The notes under the pieces are model-generated. The model was not told the DNA's origin and searched no databases. It saw only the letters and a list, made by a program, of their open reading frames with translations. Shown piece after piece: positions 16,769-21,352 of a stretch of DNA of 21,352 nucleotides; position 1 is the first letter of the stretch, and each line of letters opens with the position of its first letter. The stretch spans positions 1-21,352 of the forward strand of contig CALMLK010000076.1 in the NCBI GenBank assembly GCA_937868035.1. Reading direction: 5' to 3'. Made by a program: the position numbers and the translations under genes. The DNA comes from an uncultured Alphaproteobacteria bacterium (lineage in GTDB: Bacteria > Pseudomonadota > Alphaproteobacteria > Rhizobiales > Aestuariivirgaceae).

Positions 16769-17895
16769 GGGAGGCCAACGGTCTTCGCGACGGCGTGCGG
16801 CAGCAGAACCGTCATGCGTCCCGGGCTCTTCATGTGGCCCGCGATCACGGCCGCGTCCTCGCCCCATCCCCAATAGAGATCACCCCTGGCAAATCCGCGG
16901 ATGGCTGAGCCCGTATCCTGCGCAATCATCAGGCGCTTGATATCGGGTTCCGTTCTCTGGGCTTCGGGTGGATATGACGTCTCCAGCCAAACCGGCGTTC
17001 CGAACATCCAGTTGGACCGGTCCACCGCCAACGAGCGGCCAGGCGTGAGATGAACGCGCGCCGCCCCAACCGCTCCGAGAGCCTCGTCGGTCACGGTGAT
17101 CTCGCGGAAGAAGACAAAGGATTTGTTTTGCCACATCAGGTGGCGGGCATCGTCTGGGTTCACATTCATCCATGCCTTCAGCGACTGCATGGACATCTGC
17201 TCGCGCGGGATGGTTCCTCGCGCTGCCAGCACGCCGCCGATTCCGGTGTAGGGCAGGCCGGATTTCGCCGCATAGGACAATCGCAGAACTTCACCACCGG
17301 GAAGCAGCACACGGCCGGACCCCTGGATTTGGAGGAAGAAGGCTTCAGCCCACGTCTTCACCCAGCAAATCTCCAGGCCCCGTCCAGACAACGCGCCCCT
17401 CTCGATCTCGCGGCGTTCGATGTAGGGCAAAGCCCTTCCCCCATCCCGCCGGCCATACCGCAGGCCCGTGAGACGGTGTTCCTGCTCCGTGAAGGTCACG
17501 AGGTCGTCAGGTTTCCGGTACAGCGGAACGGGGAATTCCGCCGTCTGGCTGCGGCTGCCCGCCACTTCCGGCTCGTAATAGCCAGTGAACAATCCCTTGG
17601 CGTTCTCCTCGTCGTGGACCCGGTAGGCCTTGAAGTTGGTGGTAAAGAACGTGAGTGCATCCTGCGCTGTCAGGGCAGCACGGCAGGCGGCAAGCCAATC
17701 CGCCCGGGTGCCGCCGAAGGAAACGAGGCGGGCAAAGCCAGCACCCCCGTCCAGAATCTCATGGGCCTGACGCTGGAAGGCGGCAAGCGCAAGCGTCAGG
17801 TCTTTGTCGCCCTCCAGCGGGATGGCGGACATGCCAACGGGGTCGAGCCGAACTCTTTTTGAAACAGGGCCCGTTTCATCAACCGATGTCATCAT
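16765..17895 (-). CDS. mltA: Membrane-bound lytic murein transglycosylase A-like protein
   Basis: MltA enzymes cleave peptidoglycan glycan strands to 1,6-anhydromuropeptides. The protein has 376 residues from the ATG at 17895. The N-terminal domain has the landmark FTGYYEPEVAGS near residue 103. The C-terminal 3D domain has three spaced aspartates in AQDTGSAI, RGDLYWG and GWGED (about 327, 339 and 347), with AGHMKSPG following; this is the catalytic region in the family. The gene overlaps the Tim44-domain gene by 17 bases and smr by 4. No signal peptide or lipobox is visible, although the enzyme must act in the periplasm. An in-frame stop just upstream of a TTG at 17904 rules out a longer N-terminus. 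The start could also be the next ATG, at 17892. Confidence 0.88.
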   Translation of the reverse strand: MMTSVDETGPVSKRVRLDPVGMSAIPLEGDKDLTLALAAFQRQAHEILDGGAGFARLVSFGGTRADWLAACRAALTAQDALTFFTTNFKAYRVHDEENAKGLFTGYYEPEVAGSRSQTAEFPVPLYRKPDDLVTFTEQEHRLTGLRYGRRDGGRALPYIERREIERGALSGRGLEICWVKTWAEAFFLQIQGSGRVLLPGGEVLRLSYAAKSGLPYTGIGGVLAARGTIPREQMSMQSLKAWMNVNPDDARHLMWQNKSFVFFREITVTDEALGAVGAARVHLTPGRSLAVDRSNWMFGTPVWLETSYPPEAQRTEPDIKRLMIAQDTGSAIRGFARGDLYWGWGEDAAVIAGHMKSPGRMTVLLPHAVAKTVGLP

Positions 17896-18574
17896 CGGTA
17901 GCAATCAGCTTCCAGTTGGGGTCGCGGTTCGTCACATCGCGCTCGAAGGTCCAGATGTCCTCCACCTCGCGCACGGTTTTGTCGTCGCCTTCATGAACCT
18001 GGCCGTCCTTCGCGACGAGGGCCTGAATCATTTCGCTGCGGAAACGGATGGTGATCGACGCGTTGCGCCCATCCAGTGCGGCGCGCACCACATTCGCGCG
18101 GTTGACGCCGACAAACTGGAAGATGAAGCGGGCGTCTTCGGCAATGCGGCGGTCGATGGCGCTGCTGAATGTCTGCAGGACCTCGCCCGCCAGCAATGTC
18201 TTGAGGGCGGACTTGTCGCCATTTGCATAGGCGGTCAGGATCAACTCGTAGGCTCGCTTGGCGCCGTCCACAAAATCCGCAACTGTAAAGTCCGGCGACT
18301 TGTCGGCCACGGCCTGCAGAGCCTTTGCTGTGTCCGAGCCTTCCTCGGCCACGCCATGCCAAACGGGCTTTGCCGGCTCCCTGTCCTGAACGCCCAGCGC
18401 CGGTTCGTCTGCTGCGGGAGCAGGGACATCAGCCTTGCGCGGCCGCAGGACAGTCACTTCTGCGGACGGCCGTTCATTGCCCGTGCGCGTGCCGAGCACC
18501 GACTTCAGGCGCCAAAGCACGACGAGTGCGACTGCAAGCAGGATGAGGTTGATGGGGTCAAACAGCGAGGACAT
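17879..18574 (-). CDS. Tim44/TimA-domain membrane-anchored protein
   Basis: This 231-residue protein has one N-terminal membrane segment (about residues 8-22, NLILLAVALVVLW) followed by RLKSVLGTRTGNERP, which is typical of alphaproteobacterial Tim44-like proteins. A proline- and alanine-rich linker leads to the Tim44-like domain from about residue 90, with FTVADFVDGAKRAYELILTAYANGDKSAL. The homologous mitochondrial domain helps anchor the import motor; the bacterial role is poorly defined, with membrane or envelope protein handling suspected. The frame is open back to 18670, but the ATG at 18574 starts directly before the membrane segment. It diverges from secB and overlaps mltA. No strong ribosome binding site is visible. 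Confidence 0.87.
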   Translation of the reverse strand: MSSLFDPINLILLAVALVVLWRLKSVLGTRTGNERPSAEVTVLRPRKADVPAPAADEPALGVQDREPAKPVWHGVAEEGSDTAKALQAVADKSPDFTVADFVDGAKRAYELILTAYANGDKSALKTLLAGEVLQTFSSAIDRRIAEDARFIFQFVGVNRANVVRAALDGRNASITIRFRSEMIQALVAKDGQVHEGDDKTVREVEDIWTFERDVTNRDPNWKLIATDDDIG

Positions 18575-18628
18575 CACAGTGTGGCGAGCCAAAAGTTGTG
18601 TCTGGAAGACGGGAGTAATCGGAAGACC

Positions 18629-18658
18629 ATCATATAGAAACTTGCCGGCCGCATTCAA
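18629..18658 (-). promoter_or_regulatory. Candidate sigma-70-like promoter for the tim44-mltA-smr-xre genes
   Basis: On the minus strand TTGAAT (18653-18658) and TATGAT (18629-18634) are separated by 18 bases, a fair match to -35 and -10 hexamers. Transcription would start near 18620, leaving a leader of about 45 bases before the Tim44-domain ATG at 18574. It lies in the 191-base divergent gap next to secB. The call rests on sequence resemblance only. Confidence 0.4.
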
Positions 18659-18751
18659 AGGGCAAAGCACAGCTTGCGGCAGATCATTGCAGGCGCAGGA
18701 CCTTCATGTTAGCTGGCAAGCATGATTCCCGGCAATTGTCCGGGGAGCGGC

Positions 18752-18757
18752 GAGGAG
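18752..18757 (+). promoter_or_regulatory. Ribosome binding site deciding the secB start
   Basis: GAGGAG lies 8 bases before the ATG at 18766. It selects this start over an in-frame ATG at 18706, which would add 20 non-SecB residues. Confidence 0.7.
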
Positions 18758-18765
18758 ATTCCAGC

Positions 18766-19338
18766 ATGGCCAAGACAACCAAGACAGCAAAGCCCGCGGC
18801 GAAAGCGGCTCCCAAGGCGAGCGGCAATGGTTCGTCGGCCAGGAAGGCGGCACCGGCCCCCGTGGAAAGTGCACCCCTGTCGACGCCGGAACCTGCTCCC
18901 GGAAGTCAGCCGAACTTCAAGATCCTCGGGCAGTATCTCAAGGACTTCAGCTTCGAGAACCCCAACGCACCCGCCTCGCTGGCGCCCCAGCAATCGCAGC
19001 CAGACATCAACATCTCGGTCAACGTCAATGCCCGCAACCTCGGGCCAAATGACTATGAGGTGGAACTGCATCTCAACGCAAAGGCCACCGGCGGCGGGCG
19101 GGTGGTCTTCGCGGCCGAACTTCTGTATGCGGGCATTTTCCGGCTGGAAAACTTTCCGCAAAAACTGCTGCAGGCAGCCGTGCTGATCGAGTGCCCGCGC
19201 ATGCTGTTTCCGTTTGCGCGCCAGATCATGGCTGACGCCACGCGCAATGGCGGCTTCCCGCCGCTCATGCTGGACCCCATCGATTTCGCCAGCATGTACC
19301 AGCAGCGCATGAAGCAACAGCCTGCCGCGCAGGCCTGA
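18766..19338 (+). CDS. secB: Protein-export chaperone SecB
   Basis: SecB is a cytoplasmic tetrameric chaperone that keeps precursor proteins unfolded and hands them to SecA. The protein has 190 residues from the ATG at 18766. The SecB core begins near residue 49 with PNFKILGQYLKDFSFENPNAP and continues with VNVNARNLGPNDYEVELHLNA, ELLYAGIFRLENFP, and ECPRMLFPFARQIMADATRNGGFPPLMLDPIDF, all classic family segments. The first 48 residues are a low-complexity stretch of Ala, Lys, Pro and Ser, longer than the short lead seen in typical SecB. It is the only plus-strand gene: divergent from the Tim44-domain gene and convergent with dnaQ, with 11 bases between the two stops. Confidence 0.96.
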   Translation: MAKTTKTAKPAAKAAPKASGNGSSARKAAPAPVESAPLSTPEPAPGSQPNFKILGQYLKDFSFENPNAPASLAPQQSQPDINISVNVNARNLGPNDYEVELHLNAKATGGGRVVFAAELLYAGIFRLENFPQKLLQAAVLIECPRMLFPFARQIMADATRNGGFPPLMLDPIDFASMYQQRMKQQPAAQA

Positions 19339-19349
19339 GCAGATAGTAC

Positions 19350-20051
19350 TCAGTTCGACCAGAGCGCAGCTGGTCCCAATGATTCCACAAGCGTCTGATG
19401 GGCCTGCCGCTCCTCGTCGGTCAGGCGGGGCGGCAGAGGAACGGCGCGGGCCTGCACCATATGCGTCACCTGGCTGGCCGTAGCCCGGATTTGCTCGACC
19501 GCCTTCGTGGCCGAGGTCATCAGGTTCAGTGCCGTCTGCCGGCCACCGAGCAATTCGATGTACACATCTGCAAGGAGTTCCGCGTCCAGCAACGCGCCGT
19601 GCTTCGTCCGCCTGCTATTGTCGACGCCATAGCGCTTGCACAGGGCATCGAGGCTGTTGGACGCCATCGGGTGCTTGCGCCGCGCAATCGCCAGCGTGTC
19701 AACGACCTGCCCCATGTCGATCGGTGCCTTCTCCAGGTAGGAGAGTTCAGCATTGATAAAGGCCATGTCGAACGTGGCGTTGTGGATGACAAGAGTCGCA
19801 TCCGAAACGAATTCAAGGAAATCTCCGGCGACAGCCTTGAACAAGGGCTTGTCGCGCAAAAAGGCGGAACTCAGTCCGTGGACTGCCTCGGCTTCGCGCG
19901 GCATGTCCCGCTCGGGATTGAGATAGACATGGAAGGTCCGCCCTGTCGGCACATGATTCAGCAATTCGATTGCGCCGATCTCGACAATGCGATGACCGTC
20001 AGCGGGTGAGATCCCGGTCGTTTCGGTGTCGAGGATGATTTCGCGGGTCAC
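19350..20051 (-). CDS. dnaQ: DNA polymerase III epsilon subunit (3'-5' exonuclease)
   Basis: DnaQ is the proofreading exonuclease of the replicative polymerase. The 233-residue protein has the three exonuclease motifs: ILDTETTG with Asp8 and Glu10, [14 protein letters not shown] with Asp95, and the HxAxxD motif [17 protein letters not shown] with His151 and Asp156. The C-terminal tail of about 60 residues should contact the polymerase alpha subunit. The start is GTG at 20051, overlapping the coaE stop as GTGA, which indicates translational coupling. The length matches alphaproteobacterial DnaQ (about 230-240). The gene ends 11 bases from the secB stop, and no clear terminator is visible between them. 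Confidence 0.96.
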   Translation of the reverse strand: MTREIILDTETTGISPADGHRIVEIGAIELLNHVPTGRTFHVYLNPERDMPREAEAVHGLSSAFLRDKPLFKAVAGDFLEFVSDATLVIHNATFDMAFINAELSYLEKAPIDMGQVVDTLAIARRKHPMASNSLDALCKRYGVDNSRRTKHGALLDAELLADVYIELLGGRQTALNLMTSATKAVEQIRATASQVTHMVQARAVPLPPRLTDEERQAHQTLVESLGPAALWSN

Positions 20052-20644
20052 AGGGCGTGCTCCTTGCGGATCTGGCGGAGAACGTCATGCACATGGCGGT
20101 GCAATTCGTCCAGGGTTCCATTGGTTTCGATGACATGGCTGGCACGGGCCCGCTTCTCCGCATCCGGCATTTGCCTTTTCAGGATCATGGCCAGTTTCTC
20201 TTCCGTCATACCCGGGCGGGCCATGGCGCGTTCGTGCTGGATCGCAGGCTGGGCCGAGACAACAACCGTCACATCCACATCTTTCTCCGCACCTGTTTCA
20301 AAAAGAAGGGGAATGTCCAGCGCCACGAGGCCACGGCCCTCCCTTCTCTGCGTGTCGAGGAAGTGCTGGCGCCGCTTGCGAATTTCCGCGTGGACGATGG
20401 CTTCAAGCTTTTTGAGCAGTCCTGGGTCTTCCAACACCAACCGGGATAACTGTGTCCTGTCGACTTTTCCATCCTTGATAGCGGTGGGGGCAATAGGTTT
20501 CACAAGGCCGCCGCCCTCGGGGCTGTCATAGAGGCGATGAACTTCCTTGTCGGCGTCAAACACCGGAACACCTTCGGCCTGCAGAATGCGCGCGACTTCA
20601 GACTTGCCCATGGCAATTCCACCCGTAAGCCCGATCACGATCAT
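20048..20644 (-). CDS. coaE: Dephospho-CoA kinase
   Basis: CoaE phosphorylates the 3'-hydroxyl of dephospho-CoA with ATP, the final step of coenzyme A synthesis. The 198-residue protein has the P-loop [11 protein letters not shown] at residues 5-15 and the substrate-side [13 protein letters not shown] with Asp30 and Asp32. The central segment has the usual DIPLLFETG motif. The ATG at 20644 overlaps the aroE stop as ATGA, and the coaE stop overlaps the dnaQ GTG. The aroE-coaE-dnaQ order is common in alphaproteobacteria. The sequence shows nothing unusual. Confidence 0.97.
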   Translation of the reverse strand: MIVIGLTGGIAMGKSEVARILQAEGVPVFDADKEVHRLYDSPEGGGLVKPIAPTAIKDGKVDRTQLSRLVLEDPGLLKKLEAIVHAEIRKRRQHFLDTQRREGRGLVALDIPLLFETGAEKDVDVTVVVSAQPAIQHERAMARPGMTEEKLAMILKRQMPDAEKRARASHVIETNGTLDELHRHVHDVLRQIRKEHAL

Positions 20645-21352
20645 GGCCGGTATCCCGGATCAATGTCGCGGGCGATGAGAGTGTAAAGGTCTTCCGTCAC
20701 TTCCGGGCGCTGGCCGAACCAGAGGCTGAAACCGCGCACCGCCTGATGCAGCAGCATGCCAAGTCCCGGCACAATGTCATGGCCCGCGGCCCTTGCGTCC
20801 TGAAGGAAGGGCGTGATCAGTGGCACGTAGTTGATGTCGGTCACCACCGCGCCCGCACGGAGGCGCTGGAATGGCACCACGATCTTGGCGCGATCCGCGA
20901 TGCCTGCAGATGTCGCATTCACCAGGAGATCCGCCTCCGGCAGTGCCATGTCGAGGTCATCAAGGGAGAGGGGTGTCACGTCGCGGCCGAACACGGCGGC
21001 GATCTTCTCCGCCCTTTCAGGTGTCCTGTTGAGGAGAAGGACGCGCCGGACACCGCAGCGCAGCAGTTCATCAACCAGGGCCCGCGATGTTCCACCCGCC
21101 CCCAGAATAAGGACTGTCTTCTGTGAGAAGGAAAAACCGGGAAGCCGCCAGCGGATATTTTCGATGAAACCTTCGCCATCCGTTGACGTGGCCCAGGTTT
21201 CGCCATTGCGAACATACACGGTGTTGATGGACCCTGTGCGTTTGCCCCTGTCATCGAGGTGATCAACATGGTTGCAGGCAGGCTCCTTGTGGGGGAGCGT
21301 CACATTGCATCCGCTGAGCCCTTGCGCCGGCAAACTCCTCAGGAACGCGCCA
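20641..21352 (-). CDS. aroE: Shikimate dehydrogenase, 5'-truncated by window edge
   Basis: AroE reduces 3-dehydroshikimate to shikimate with NADPH in aromatic amino acid synthesis. The frame is open to the window edge; 236 residues are visible, and about 40-45 N-terminal residues are missing compared with the usual length near 280. Visible landmarks are GCNVTLPHKE with the catalytic Lys (visible residue 22), STDGEGF with the conserved Asp (visible residue 58), and the dinucleotide-binding ILGAGGTSRA near 82-91. GLGMLLHQAVRGFSLWFG near the C-terminus is also typical. A TTG at 21333 could open a shorter frame, but the family alignment clearly continues upstream of it. The stop overlaps the coaE start. 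Confidence 0.96.
   Translation of the reverse strand, partial: GAFLRSLPAQGLSGCNVTLPHKEPACNHVDHLDDRGKRTGSINTVYVRNGETWATSTDGEGFIENIRWRLPGFSFSQKTVLILGAGGTSRALVDELLRCGVRRVLLLNRTPERAEKIAAVFGRDVTPLSLDDLDMALPEADLLVNATSAGIADRAKIVVPFQRLRAGAVVTDINYVPLITPFLQDARAAGHDIVPGLGMLLHQAVRGFSLWFGQRPEVTEDLYTLIARDIDPGYRP

Noticed and set aside
19335..19375. Possible bidirectional terminator between secB and dnaQ
   Set aside because: The stems are short (5 bp with a 9-base loop at 19335-19353, and 6 bp with a 7-base loop at 19357-19375 inside dnaQ), and neither is followed by a T-run.

Overview
The window reads as a chromosomal segment of a high-GC alphaproteobacterium, most likely of the order Hyphomicrobiales (Rhizobiales). 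The assignment rests on the protein families, on the aroE-coaE-dnaQ / secB / tim44-mltA-smr-xre neighbourhood typical of rhizobial chromosomes, and on a cytochrome-c-fused membrane urate oxidase (PuuD). It is inference without a database search. Coding density is very high: 22 protein genes are supported, all on the minus strand except secB, and no gene-free stretch exceeds about 190 bases. No rRNA, tRNA, CRISPR array, insertion sequence or prophage gene was seen.

Layout, in the direction of minus-strand transcription (right to left). (1) 21352-18574 is housekeeping: a 5'-truncated aroE, then coaE and dnaQ, joined by 4-base overlaps. secB converges on dnaQ and diverges from a Tim44-domain gene. 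(2) 18574-15809 holds the Tim44-domain gene, an MltA-type lytic transglycosylase, an Smr-domain protein and a small XRE-type regulator, all closely spaced or overlapping. (3) 15718-13481 holds two regulators, a ROK/NagC-type repressor and a LysR-type regulator. (4) 13386-3777 is one tight operon: uraH, xdhA, xdhB, xdhC, then a BMP-type ABC importer (ATPase, two permeases, periplasmic binding protein last). A perfect 12-bp hairpin follows the binding-protein gene. (5) 3722-1 holds puuD, uraD, guaD and a 3'-truncated hyi.

Together, regions 4 and 5 encode uptake and oxidation of purines. GuaD converts guanine to xanthine. XdhAB, matured by XdhC, oxidises hypoxanthine and xanthine to urate. PuuD oxidises urate, probably passing electrons to cytochrome c rather than to oxygen. 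UraH and UraD then turn 5-hydroxyisourate into (S)-allantoin. The importer probably supplies the purine. The steps from allantoin to glyoxylate are not in the window, but hyi at the left edge belongs to the glyoxylate-to-glycerate route, so the cluster probably continues to the left.

I found no convincing new system. The observations most worth a second look are the hairpin between the binding-protein gene and puuD, the junction between the conserved core block and the purine genes, an MltA homologue without a visible export signal, and an unusually long low-complexity N-terminus on SecB.
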